Source: Candidatus Omnitrophota bacterium
GTDB taxonomy: Bacteria; Omnitrophota; Gorgyraeia; Gorgyraeales; Gorgyraeaceae
Direction of reading: 5' to 3'
DNA: 33,108 bases
Assembly (NCBI GenBank): GCA_026387235.1
Contig: JAPLMD010000051.1
Location: forward strand, 1 to 33,108
Shown here: positions 7,282 to 15,751 of the stretch, piece after piece
Position numbering within the stretch: position 1 is the stretch's first letter
Layout: each line of letters begins with the position of its first letter
The notes under the pieces: model-generated
Seen by the model: the letters and a program-made list of their open reading frames with translations, nothing else
Database searches by the model: none
What the model was told of the DNA's origin: nothing
Translations under genes and position numbers: made by a program

Positions 7282-8165
7282 TTCCACTCCTTAAAAATAT
7301 TATTCTTAAGGAACGGCTCCAGTTTTTTATAAATATCTTCCATTACCGCCTCTACCTTTGGCAATAAAAGGTTTGTAACCTCGCTTTTTGCGACAAGCCC
7401 GTATTTTATTTTCATCTCATCCGCTTCGTCAAACATGATTTTCAGATTATCCTGCAAAATCTGGGTAAGGTCGTCCCCGCCGAACGGAAAAGTAAAAGAG
7501 TCCAGGATTTTTCCGTCTATAAAAATAGACGCCTCCGTAATCTCTTTCCCTGCATCTATAAGCACGGCCCCGCTCACGAGCTCCTCGTCTTTAAAAACAG
7601 CTAGTCCCGTGCCTGCGCCTGAAACTATCAGCTCGTCCGCTTCATAACCCGCCAGATTAACAGCCTTCGCGATATTCTGCAAAACAGTGACAAGAGATGT
7701 AATGATGTTGAGATCTACGTCAAGTTTTGAGCCGAACAAGCCTAGCGGATCGTTAATCTCCATCTTGTCGTCTATAAAAAATCTCACCGGCACCAGATGC
7801 ACTGCCTCTCTATCCAAAGACATGGCGATAACCTTGGCGGATTCTATACATCTTTTTATGTCACTACCAGCGATCTCGCTGGGCCTGTCAGAGATATACA
7901 CTGAGCCGCGGCTCTGAAACGTCCTTATGTGCACGCCTGAAACATTGGTTATGACCTTCCGCACTTTGACCCTGGCCATTTCTTCCGCTTTCATAACGCT
8001 CGCTTCTATCGCGTCTGACAATAAGCTGAGATTTGAAACAACGCTTTTTGAAAAACCCCTGGTAGGAGCCTGTCCGAATCCAAGTATATTCTGGTCAGAA
8101 TTTGCAATCACAGCGCGGATATTTGAAGCGCCTATGTCTAGACCACAAATTATTTCTGCATGCAT
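7278..8165 (-). CDS. ftsA: Short FtsA-like cell-division protein, C-terminally reduced
   Basis: FtsA is an actin-like protein that ties FtsZ filaments to the membrane. The phosphate-1 loop GLDIGASNIRAV (8-19), the SHS2/1C region (about 84-160) and a phosphate-2 strand at 201-213 are present. At 295 residues it is about 100 shorter than usual. It ends before the second nucleotide-binding part (the VLTGGG motif), and the usual DxGGGTTD is degenerate (DAGKEITE). The last residues, LEPFLKNNIFKEWK, could form an amphipathic helix like the membrane-targeting tail. GAGG lies seven bases before ATG 8165. The stop overlaps proC as ATGA, so a deletion that removed the 3' part is possible. It follows ftsQ, which supports the name. 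Confidence 0.8.
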   Translation of the reverse strand: MHAEIICGLDIGASNIRAVIANSDQNILGFGQAPTRGFSKSVVSNLSLLSDAIEASVMKAEEMARVKVRKVITNVSGVHIRTFQSRGSVYISDRPSEIAGSDIKRCIESAKVIAMSLDREAVHLVPVRFFIDDKMEINDPLGLFGSKLDVDLNIITSLVTVLQNIAKAVNLAGYEADELIVSGAGTGLAVFKDEELVSGAVLIDAGKEITEASIFIDGKILDSFTFPFGGDDLTQILQDNLKIMFDEADEMKIKYGLVAKSEVTNLLLPKVEAVMEDIYKKLEPFLKNNIFKEWK

Positions 8166-8181
8166 AATAGTTACCTCGCTC

Positions 8182-8241
8182 TTCTCGACTCTCCGCCTAC
8201 GGCGGATTGCTCGAAGAATATTGTTCGAGCGAAGTCGAGAA
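8182..8241. repeat. Palindromic element family B, copy 1 (ftsQ-ftsA spacer)
   Basis: Outer arms TTCTCGACT (8182-8190) and AGTCGAGAA (8233-8241) enclose two hairpins: TCCGCC-TAC-GGCGGA (8192-8206) and GCTCGAA...TTCGAGC (8209-8230) around AATATT. The whole can fold as a three-way structure. It is 60 bp long, a multiple of three, and five of its six frames are free of stops. It matches the murE copy in the opposite orientation at 56 of 60 aligned bases. It takes up most of the 87-bp gap between ftsQ and ftsA and ends close to the ftsA ribosome-binding site. Confidence 0.88.
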
Positions 8242-8252
8242 CAATTTTAATA

Positions 8253-9074
8253 TTACCTAGGCCCCACTATCGGGTCCTCAAAACGTAAATCAATATATTT
8301 TACTCTATCTATATCCCGGCCCAGCTGCTCCAGCACCGTAGCGAGCACGTCCAGCCTTTTATTAAATTCAGATTCGCCTATCTTTATTTCTACTTTTTCC
8401 GCATCGCTGGCATTGAGAAAAAAAGATATGTTACGGCTGTCGGCTATATCTATTGTTTTTATTTTGTATCCTGAAAGTTTTCTATTCACTGACAGCGCAT
8501 ATATAAGGAATAATGCCTTATTAATCTTTTCCTTCTGGACCGAACTGCCTCTAAAGGGACTAACCCTAATCCCGGAAATAAGGGGGATGCCTTCCCCGCT
8601 ATTTTTCGTATCTGTCAGAAAAACACCATCTTTGTCTATAAGATACAGCCTGTCACCGTAAATTTGAGCTACAGGCAGCCTTCTTCTCGCCTGAACAATC
8701 AATTTATTGGGTAACGCGCGTCTAACGACAATGTCTCTTAATTCAGGATGTTTAAGCTCTATTCTATCTTTAAAGTTCTTAAGGTCCACTAAAAATATAT
8801 TGGATCCCAAAACATCTTTGTCTTCAATATCGCTAAAACTTGCCCTGTGCAACACATTCTTCTCGTCATAAAATCTGACATCCAGGCCTTTAACGTTAAA
8901 ACTATCGGAATCCACAAACATGTACTGAAACGCTACAATGCCTGCGCCGATGAGCGCTACAAGAAGCGTCCAAAAAATAAATTTAATAACGCCTTTAAAA
9001 TTACGCTTTGCTCTAGGCTGAGGTTCTCTCTTTTTTTTGTGCGGATGAACCTTTTGTTTTTTTATTTTTACCAT
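8253..9074 (-). CDS. ftsQ: Cell-division protein FtsQ (POTRA domain)
   Basis: It is a bitopic inner-membrane scaffold of the divisome. A basic cytoplasmic stretch (MVKIKKQKVHPHKKKR onward) precedes one membrane helix at about residues 28-50. A periplasmic POTRA-like segment follows, with VKGLDVRF, LGSNIFLVDL, RRALPNKLIVQARRRLPVAQ, then the FtsQ beta region with YLIDKDGVFL. The size of 273 residues is normal. ATG 9074 overlaps the ddl stop by 7 nt. The order ddl-ftsQ-ftsA is the standard dcw order. The end is followed by family B element copy 1. Confidence 0.9.
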   Translation of the reverse strand: MVKIKKQKVHPHKKKREPQPRAKRNFKGVIKFIFWTLLVALIGAGIVAFQYMFVDSDSFNVKGLDVRFYDEKNVLHRASFSDIEDKDVLGSNIFLVDLKNFKDRIELKHPELRDIVVRRALPNKLIVQARRRLPVAQIYGDRLYLIDKDGVFLTDTKNSGEGIPLISGIRVSPFRGSSVQKEKINKALFLIYALSVNRKLSGYKIKTIDIADSRNISFFLNASDAEKVEIKIGESEFNKRLDVLATVLEQLGRDIDRVKYIDLRFEDPIVGPR

Positions 9075-10012
9075 GCGGAGTTCAAAATTTTAAGGCAGAG
9101 GTCTTCAAAGCTGATTCCTATAGACTTTGCCGCCTTCGGCAGAAGACTTGTCTGGGTAAAGCCCGGTATGGTATTTATTTCCAATACCACAGGCCCCATC
9201 TTCTCATTCAATATAATATCCACGCGCGAAAATGACCTGGCTGAAAGAACCTTATGAGCCCTCAGACCAGCGTCCTGGCACATCTTATACGTCTTTTCAT
9301 CTATCCGGGCAGGCACAATATATTCAGTCATGCCCTTTTCGTATTTAGCGGTAAAATCAAAAAATTTTCTTTTCGGCACAATCTCTACAATCGGCAAAGC
9401 ACTGTCTTCTATTATGCCCACTGTAATTTCTCTGCCGGGAATATACTCCTCTATAATCAATTTATCGTCGTATCTAAACGCGTCATCAATAGCTATCTTT
9501 AAATCTTTCTCGTTACCCGCTATATTCAGGCCTATGCTGGATCCGCCATTTGAAGGTTTTACAACAAGGCTTGAGCCGAGCGATTTAAAATACGCATTTA
9601 TATCGCAGTTTTTATTAAGACTGCTCCTGGACAGAACTTCATGCCTGGCAATCGGTATATTATTCGACTTAAATACTTCCTTTGCCGTAATTTTATTCAT
9701 CGCGACCTTAGAGGCAGCGGACGAACTTCCTGTATAAGGTATATTCATTTCCTCAAGCAATTGCTGCACTGTGCCGTCTTCTCCGAATTCTCCGTGAAGC
9801 GCTATAAATGCCACGTCTATTTTCATGCGGGTTATCAGCGCAGAGACTGCTTTTTTATAGCCGTTCGTATTTGAACCTGACATGAGCTCCACGGGCACGT
9901 AATCTATCTGCTTTGCTTCAAGCGCTTTACAGACTGCCTTGCCAGATTTTATAGAAATCTCCCTTTCAGAAGAAGGCCCGCCCATCAATACGCCTACGCG
10001 TTTATTTTTCAT
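9068..10012 (-). CDS. ddl: D-alanine--D-alanine ligase
   Basis: This ATP-grasp enzyme joins two D-alanines for the pentapeptide stem. It opens with the N-terminal VGVLMGGPSSEREISIKSG and shows ALHGEFGEDGTVQQLLE, PYTGSSSAAS, VVKPSNGGSSIGL and C-terminal EINTIPGFTQTSLLPKAA with the Mg-binding Glu/Asn. It is 314 residues, normal for the DdlB type. The start ATG 10012 sits just after the family A palindrome. The outer arm supplies AAGG about nine bases before the ATG, the only ribosome-binding-like sequence there, so the palindrome could affect ddl translation. Confidence 0.95.
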   Translation of the reverse strand: MKNKRVGVLMGGPSSEREISIKSGKAVCKALEAKQIDYVPVELMSGSNTNGYKKAVSALITRMKIDVAFIALHGEFGEDGTVQQLLEEMNIPYTGSSSAASKVAMNKITAKEVFKSNNIPIARHEVLSRSSLNKNCDINAYFKSLGSSLVVKPSNGGSSIGLNIAGNEKDLKIAIDDAFRYDDKLIIEEYIPGREITVGIIEDSALPIVEIVPKRKFFDFTAKYEKGMTEYIVPARIDEKTYKMCQDAGLRAHKVLSARSFSRVDIILNEKMGPVVLEINTIPGFTQTSLLPKAAKSIGISFEDLCLKILNSAW

Positions 10013-10020
10013 AATCCATT

Positions 10021-10076
10021 ACCTTGGTCCACCTGCCAGGTGAGCCATCTGGCTCACCTGGCAGGTGGACCAAGGT
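10021..10076. repeat. Palindromic element family A, copy 2 (murB-ddl spacer)
   Basis: Two perfect 27-bp arms (10021-10047 and 10050-10076) flank a 2-base centre. The inner 40 bp match the ileS copy at 36 positions, and the arms extend further with ACCTTGGT/ACCAAGGT. It starts directly at the murB stop and fills nearly the whole 64-bp spacer. No T-run follows on the minus strand, so it does not look like a classical terminator. The arm carries the AAGG that may serve ddl. Confidence 0.93.
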
Positions 10077-10955
10077 TTACAGTATCTTTAATTCAAGTTC
10101 TAAGTCCATGCCGAATTTTTGGCGAACGCTCGTTTTCGCCAAATCTATCAGACCAAGGACGTCATTTGCCTTTGCCCTGCCAAGGTTCACTATAATATTT
10201 GCGTGAACCTTGGAAATCTCAGCTCCGCCTATCCTCCTGCCTTTTAAGCCGCAGGATTCTATCAGCATACCTGCCGGTTTATCAAGGCAGGGATTTTTAA
10301 ATATACTGCCTGCGTTCGGAAAACCTATTTTAATAAACCACTCCCGTTTTTTATTAAACGCTTTTATTTTATCCTCAATATTCTCTTTTTTGTCTTTTTT
10401 CAGCTTAAGCCTGGCTCCTAAAATAACTTTTCCATCCAGGCCTGAATAACGATATTTAAAATCTATGTCTTTTCTGCTTAAAGTTTTTATCTTCCCGCTT
10501 TTTAAATCTAAAACTTCCGCGTCAAGAAGTATATCTTTTATCTCGTCGAATTTAGCAGGATCTTCCAGGCTTCTCGCGCCCGCGTTCATGAAAATCGCGC
10601 CGCCAACATTGCCAGGAATTCCGGTTAAAAATTCGCAACCTCCCAGACCCAGATCTAAAGCATATTTTACCAGCTTTGCCGCGCTAAGCCCTGCGCCTAT
10701 CTTTATTATTTCTTCGCCTTCTTTTTCTCTTTTTTCAAAACCTTTGGTCAGGCAAATTATTACGCCGTCAAATCCCTCATCTTTAACCAGCAGGTTCGTG
10801 CCTTTTCCTATTACGCTGAATTTTTTATTTTTGCTCTCTGCAAAAGAGACTGCTTCTAAAACGCCTTTCGGATTTTCAGGCTGCGCCCAGCAATACGCAG
10901 AGCCTCCTATCTTAAAACTCGTATGCCGGGATAATGGCTCATTATACCTTAGCAT
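10077..10955 (-). CDS. murB: UDP-N-acetylmuramate dehydrogenase
   Basis: This flavoenzyme reduces UDP-GlcNAc-enolpyruvate to UDP-MurNAc with NADPH. The FAD-binding region shows RHTSFKIGGSA, FSVIGKGTNLLVKDEGFDGVII, LTGIPGNVGGAIFMNAGA. The catalytic serine motif NAGSIFKNP and the substrate domain with GGAEISKVHANIIVN follow. The length of 292 residues fits the type II MurB group. ATG 10955 overlaps the murC end by 14 nt, and murC-murB-ddl is a typical order. MurA, which makes its substrate, is not in the window. Confidence 0.95.
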   Translation of the reverse strand: MLRYNEPLSRHTSFKIGGSAYCWAQPENPKGVLEAVSFAESKNKKFSVIGKGTNLLVKDEGFDGVIICLTKGFEKREKEGEEIIKIGAGLSAAKLVKYALDLGLGGCEFLTGIPGNVGGAIFMNAGARSLEDPAKFDEIKDILLDAEVLDLKSGKIKTLSRKDIDFKYRYSGLDGKVILGARLKLKKDKKENIEDKIKAFNKKREWFIKIGFPNAGSIFKNPCLDKPAGMLIESCGLKGRRIGGAEISKVHANIIVNLGRAKANDVLGLIDLAKTSVRQKFGMDLELELKIL

Positions 10956-12321
10956 TAATATCTTTCAGGGTTTTCGCGATCTTGGAAGGCATTTCCCCTA
11001 TATCCCCTGCCCCTAATAAAAATACCGCGTCGCCCGGCTTAACTACGTCTATCAAATGTTTTATTATATCATCTTTTGAAATAAAATGCGCATCTTTATG
11101 GCCGTAGCTTTTGGCACTTTCGCATATGTCGTTGCCGCTCACTCCCTCGATTGGTTTTTCATCCGCGGGATATATGTCAGTCACCACCAGATGATCTGCT
11201 ATGTCAAAACATTTGCCAAACTGGTCTTTCAGATCCCTCGTCCTGGTAAATCTATGAGGCTGAAATACAGCTACTATACGCCTGCCTGAAGATTCCATTG
11301 CTTTAAGCGTCGCCCTTATTTCTGTCGGATGGTGAGCGTAATCGTCTATAATAACAATGTTTGAATCCAGATGTGTTATTCTGAAACGCCTGTCAGCGCC
11401 TTTAAATTCTCCTATCACGCCTTTTATCTTATCGAAATTCATCCCCAGTTCCATTGCCACGCCTATTGCAGCCAGGCTATTTATTACGTTGTGCAGGCCG
11501 AGTATCGAAAGTTTTATCCTGCCAAGCTTGTTACCTTTATATTTTACATCAAATTCCGAGCCGTCAAGGCCCAGGAGCACGATATTCTCCGCTCTTATAT
11601 CAGCGTCCTCTGAAATGCCGTATTTTATAATCCTTTTTTTGGATTCTTTCGCTATATTTTTCAGATTTTCATCTTCGGCGCATATAAAAGCGCAGCCTTC
11701 GTTCTTTGTATTTTCTATAAATTGTTTGTACGCCTTTAAGACATTATCCATAGTTCCATAATAGTCCATATGTTCCCTGTCTATATTGGTGCTGACGCTA
11801 TATAACGGGTTCAATAAAATGAAAGTCCCGTCTGATTCGTCCGCCTCAGTAACCATGATATCGCTCTGGCCGCACTTTGCGTTTCCGCCCAGAAAATGCA
11901 CGTCCGCTCCTATAAATACCGTAGGATCGAGGCCGGCTTCGATTAATAAAATAGATACAAGCGACGTCGTGGTGGTTTTTCCGTGCGCTCCTGAAACAGC
12001 TATAGCCTTTTTGTCCTGCATCAGCATGGCCAGGGCCTGCATGCGTTTTAATATGGTAAGATTTTTTTCTCTGGCAGCCGCGAGTTCAGGATTCTTTTCA
12101 GCAATGCACGAAGAATATACCACTAAATCAGCGCCTTCTATATTTTCCGGCCGATGGCCTATTTTAATGGTCAACCCCATCTTTTCAAGCCTGTCAGTAA
12201 CCTTTGATTTTCTTAAATCAGAACCTTGCACAGAATAACCATGACAATAAAACACCTCCGCCAGACCGCTCATACCTATGCCGCCTATTCCTATAAAATG
12301 CACAGTCTTCTCATTCGTCAT
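10942..12321 (-). CDS. murC: UDP-N-acetylmuramate--L-alanine ligase
   Basis: It adds L-Ala, the first residue of the stem peptide. The N-terminal Rossmann part has HFIGIGGIGMSGLAEVF, and the ATP-binding P-loop GAHGKTTTTS is at 111-120. TEADESDGTFILLNP, TNIDREHMDYYG and DDYAHHPTEIRATLKA follow, as expected for Mur ligases of this step. It is 459 residues, normal. The start ATG 12321 overlaps the murG stop as ATGA, indicating coupling. Confidence 0.97.
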   Translation of the reverse strand: MTNEKTVHFIGIGGIGMSGLAEVFYCHGYSVQGSDLRKSKVTDRLEKMGLTIKIGHRPENIEGADLVVYSSCIAEKNPELAAAREKNLTILKRMQALAMLMQDKKAIAVSGAHGKTTTTSLVSILLIEAGLDPTVFIGADVHFLGGNAKCGQSDIMVTEADESDGTFILLNPLYSVSTNIDREHMDYYGTMDNVLKAYKQFIENTKNEGCAFICAEDENLKNIAKESKKRIIKYGISEDADIRAENIVLLGLDGSEFDVKYKGNKLGRIKLSILGLHNVINSLAAIGVAMELGMNFDKIKGVIGEFKGADRRFRITHLDSNIVIIDDYAHHPTEIRATLKAMESSGRRIVAVFQPHRFTRTRDLKDQFGKCFDIADHLVVTDIYPADEKPIEGVSGNDICESAKSYGHKDAHFISKDDIIKHLIDVVKPGDAVFLLGAGDIGEMPSKIAKTLKDINAKV

Positions 12322-13382
12322 TTATAAAGCTCCTTTATTAAAATTTTGCACGCTTCCGGCTTATCAACATCTTTTGCCCTGGCTGACATAACGCCTAAAA
12401 CATTTCTATCCATTAATTTTAATATGGCATCCCGCATGACACAGGAAGTTAAATTTTTCTCTTCCAGCAATATCCCAGAACCTATTTTTTCAAGCGCCTC
12501 CGCATTCAGCTTTTGATGGCCTCCCGCGTACGGATAAGGCACCAATATCGCCGGTATCCCAAGCGCTAATAATTCAGACACTGTCATGGCGCCGGCTCTT
12601 GAGATTACAAAATCGCATTCATTATAAAGCCTTGCCATATGCTCTGTAAAGGGAAATACCCTGTTTTTTATTTCTATTTTTCCGTAAGATTTTTCCACAT
12701 CCTCCTTTTCGTTTTTGCCGGCAATATGGATGATATTCAGCATGTTTCTATGGCTATCCTGCATCAGGCTTATCGCCTCCGGCACGATAGTATTTAATTT
12801 ATGCGCGCCTTGACTGCCGCCGATTATAAGCGCGCTAAAAGAATCGGCAGGCCTCTCTCTTTCGTCTCTTTTAAGGCCTTCTCTCAGGGGATTTCCGGAA
12901 AAAATAATCTTTGATTCAAAGCCTTTAAAATAGTTTTTCGCGTCCGGAAAACTTATGGCGATTTTATTTACAAACCTCGCCAGGATTCTATTTGCCTTTC
13001 CTGGATACGCGTTCTGCTCGTGTATTATTGTCCTCATTTTTAAAAAACTCGCCGCCAAAACTATGGGGCCGGAAACATATCCGCCGAACCCTACCACGGC
13101 ATCAGGCCTGAATTTTAAAAGCGTAAAAATCGATCCTATTGTCCCCGCAAAAAGCCTTGTTAAAAAATTCAATATGCTAAAAATGTTTTTAGACCCTAGC
13201 GGCGTTATGGGCAGCGCGATAAAATCTACGCCTTTTCCGAAGACAATATCCCGGTCCTGCTTTTTGGAAGATATAACAAACAAGACTTCTCCAATATTTC
13301 CAGCCTTGATCTCCCTGGCTAGCGCCAAAGCCGGTAATATATGTCCCCCTGTCCCTCCTGCCACTATCAAAATTTTCATCAT
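12318..13382 (-). CDS. murG: Lipid II synthase (UDP-GlcNAc transferase MurG)
   Basis: It transfers GlcNAc to lipid I on the inner face of the membrane to give lipid II. Family GT28 signatures are visible: GGTGGHILPALALAREI at the N-terminus, HEQNAYPGKANR, IIGGSQGAHKLN, and the UDP-GlcNAc site FVISRAGAMTVSELLALGIPAIL with PYPYAGGHQKLNAEAL. Its length of 354 residues is normal. The ftsW stop lies 9 bp before its start. Confidence 0.97.
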   Translation of the reverse strand: MMKILIVAGGTGGHILPALALAREIKAGNIGEVLFVISSKKQDRDIVFGKGVDFIALPITPLGSKNIFSILNFLTRLFAGTIGSIFTLLKFRPDAVVGFGGYVSGPIVLAASFLKMRTIIHEQNAYPGKANRILARFVNKIAISFPDAKNYFKGFESKIIFSGNPLREGLKRDERERPADSFSALIIGGSQGAHKLNTIVPEAISLMQDSHRNMLNIIHIAGKNEKEDVEKSYGKIEIKNRVFPFTEHMARLYNECDFVISRAGAMTVSELLALGIPAILVPYPYAGGHQKLNAEALEKIGSGILLEEKNLTSCVMRDAILKLMDRNVLGVMSARAKDVDKPEACKILIKELYK

Positions 13383-13391
13383 ATCTCCCCG

Positions 13392-14486
13392 TTAAGAGTT
13401 AGAGATATTAATTAGTATGGCAACGGCGATGATGCTGAAAATTAATGCCGTGCCGCCATAGCTGATAAAAGGCAAAGGCAAGCCTTTAGTAGGTATTGCG
13501 CCCGTCGAGACCGCTATATTGATGACTGCCTTCAAGCCGATGCTCGTAGTTATACCAAGGCCGAGAAACCTGCCGAATAAATCCTTTGCCTTGATTGATA
13601 TTTGTATGCCAAGCCATACAAATATCACAAATAGCGCCACAACCGATAAAGTGCCTACAAGCCCTGCCTCTTCCCCTATTATTGAAAATATAAAATCCGT
13701 ATGCGCCTGAGGCAGATAAAAAAGCTTTTGTTTTGAACATCCCAGGCCGAGCCCTAGAATGCCTCCTGAACCAAGCGCCAAAAATGACTGGATTATCTGA
13801 AAACCGGCTCCCTGGGTATCGCTCCAGGGATCAAGATAACTCGCTATGCGGCGCAATCTGTACGCGACTTTAAATATGAGAAAATAAAAAATCGGGATAA
13901 TAAAGACTAGGAAAGGTAGAAAATACTTCATGTTTATGCCTGCGACAAACATCATGATAAGCCCTACTGCCATGATGCAGACCGAGCTGCCTAAATCAGG
14001 CTGTAAAAGTATCAATAAAACCGAAAAACCAAGAATCATTAAAGGCGGTATAAAACCATGCAGGAAACTCCTGATCACAGGCTGTTTTCTGTCAAGGATA
14101 TCAGCTATGTAAACTATCAGGAAAAATCCGGCAAATTCGGAAGGCTGAAATCCTACGAAACCCAGCTTCACCCACCTTTTCGCTCCGCCTGCCTCGCGGC
14201 CTATACCTGGCAGAAGCGCCAGCACTAACCCTAATATCGAAATCGCAAAAAATACTTTAGTGTATTTTTTTAAATTTTTATAATCTTTCTTCAAGAAAAA
14301 TCCTGCGAGCAAAAGGCCAAAAGCGAAATGCATCAGATGCCTTTTCAAATAATACGCGCTGTCGTTATACTGTTCATACGCGTAGCAGCTGGAGGCGGAA
14401 TAAATCATTATTATCCCTATGCATAATAGTATAGTAGAAACTATTAAAAGATGCTGGCTGTCTCTATTCAGATCTTTTAATTTCAT
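13392..14486 (-). CDS. ftsW: Septal peptidoglycan polymerase FtsW (SEDS family)
   Basis: This multi-span membrane glycosyltransferase polymerises lipid II at the septum together with FtsI. About ten hydrophobic segments are visible. Family marks are IMIYSASSCYAYEQYND near the N-terminus, KRWVKLGFVGFQPSEFAGFFLI, LLQPDLGSSVCI, GLGLGCSKQKLFYLPQAHTD, FSIIGEEAGLVGTL and the C-terminal GLPLPFISYGGTALI. Neighbours murD and murG favour FtsW over RodA. The start overlaps the murD end by 23 nt. Confidence 0.96.
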   Translation of the reverse strand: MKLKDLNRDSQHLLIVSTILLCIGIIMIYSASSCYAYEQYNDSAYYLKRHLMHFAFGLLLAGFFLKKDYKNLKKYTKVFFAISILGLVLALLPGIGREAGGAKRWVKLGFVGFQPSEFAGFFLIVYIADILDRKQPVIRSFLHGFIPPLMILGFSVLLILLQPDLGSSVCIMAVGLIMMFVAGINMKYFLPFLVFIIPIFYFLIFKVAYRLRRIASYLDPWSDTQGAGFQIIQSFLALGSGGILGLGLGCSKQKLFYLPQAHTDFIFSIIGEEAGLVGTLSVVALFVIFVWLGIQISIKAKDLFGRFLGLGITTSIGLKAVINIAVSTGAIPTKGLPLPFISYGGTALIFSIIAVAILINISNS

Positions 14487-15741
14487 TTACAAACCCCTTA
14501 AAAATTTTACCGCGCTCTTCGTAATTTTTGAACATGTCAAAGCTGGAGCATCCGGGAGAAAGAAGCACCCTTCCTCCTTTTTTTGCCTTTTTAAAGCCTT
14601 CGAATACTGCATCGCTAAAATTATCTGCTTCAAATATAGGTTTCACGCCTTCCAGGCCGTTTTTTATCTGAGGCCTGGCCTCGCCTATTGAGATTATATA
14701 ATCCACTTTTTCCCTTACAAGGTCTTTTAATAATCCGAAATCCCCTCCTTTATATTTTCCACCCATGATAAGAACAATGTTTTCTCCGAGAGATTTTAGC
14801 GCCCATTCCACGCTTGAGATAGTAGTAGCCTTTGAATCATTTATAAAATCAACTCCGTTAATATTCGCCACGGCCTCCAGCCTGTGCTCTATACCTTTAA
14901 AATTCTCTATCACTTTCAGCATCGCGGCTTCATTGACATTCATGGCGGAAGCCGCTGACATGGCTGCCAGATAATCCTCATTCAATATGTTATATCTTTT
15001 GCCAAAATCTTTATACTCATTGAAAAATTCAACCTTCGGCCCTTTTACGGCGCTGGCAATTTCTCTCAAAAGCTCGTCATTTTTATTTAAGAAAAGGACG
15101 TCTTTTTCATCCTGGTTCATGAAAACCCTGCACTTTGCAGTAATGTATTCTTCCATATCCTTATACCTGTCCAGATGATTGCTAGAGACATTTAAAATAA
15201 CGCTTACTCTGGGCTTAAATTTATCTGTCAGTTCCAGCTGGAAAGAGCTTGCCTCCAGAACCACCACAGAATTTTTCTTTATCCTTTTTATTTCTCCGGA
15301 AAATGGATTGCCGATATTGCCGCATATTACCGCATCAAGGCCAGCGCCTTTAAGCATCTGGCCGATGAGAGTCGTGGTGGTGGTTTTCCCGCTCGTGCCT
15401 GTTACGGCGATAATAGGCGCAGGGCACATGGTATAAGCTAACTCTAACTCGCTTATTACGGGAATCTTTCTGGATTCAGCTAATTTAACAGGCAATGCGT
15501 CCCGCCTTACGCCAGGGCTCACTACCATTAAATCAGCTTTTTTTATAAATTTATCCGTGTGGACGCCGAGTTCTATGTTTTCAGGCTTAACCGTGCCTTC
15601 TTTAATCAATAAATCCCTGGCAATTTTGCCGGCCGCGTCATTTTTAAACTCTGTTATAAAGACGGTGTCTTTGCGGCTTGATAAAAGCCGCGCCGCCTCT
15701 TGCCCGCTTTTCGCCAGACCAACAACTACTACTTTTGCCAT
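14464..15741 (-). CDS. murD: UDP-N-acetylmuramoyl-L-alanine--D-glutamate ligase
   Basis: It adds D-Glu to UDP-MurNAc-L-Ala. VVVVGLAKSGQEAARLL forms the N-terminal UDP-binding domain. The P-loop is VTGTSGKTTTTTLIGQ (113-128), NVSSNHLDRYKDMEEY follows, and the C-terminal domain has FINDSKATTISSVEWAL and LLSPGCSSFDMFKNYEERG, the MurD-specific ending. It is 425 residues. GGGATG lies ahead of ATG 15741, and mraY ends 10 bp upstream. Confidence 0.97.
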   Translation of the reverse strand: MAKVVVVGLAKSGQEAARLLSSRKDTVFITEFKNDAAGKIARDLLIKEGTVKPENIELGVHTDKFIKKADLMVVSPGVRRDALPVKLAESRKIPVISELELAYTMCPAPIIAVTGTSGKTTTTTLIGQMLKGAGLDAVICGNIGNPFSGEIKRIKKNSVVVLEASSFQLELTDKFKPRVSVILNVSSNHLDRYKDMEEYITAKCRVFMNQDEKDVLFLNKNDELLREIASAVKGPKVEFFNEYKDFGKRYNILNEDYLAAMSAASAMNVNEAAMLKVIENFKGIEHRLEAVANINGVDFINDSKATTISSVEWALKSLGENIVLIMGGKYKGGDFGLLKDLVREKVDYIISIGEARPQIKNGLEGVKPIFEADNFSDAVFEGFKKAKKGGRVLLSPGCSSFDMFKNYEERGKIFKGFVNEIKRSE

Positions 15742-15751
15742 TTTGTCATCC

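Noticed and set aside
10021-10076. Family A palindrome as an intrinsic terminator between murB and ddl
   Set aside because: The stem is not followed by a T-run on the minus strand, and ddl needs to be transcribed with the operon; no plus-strand gene ends there either.
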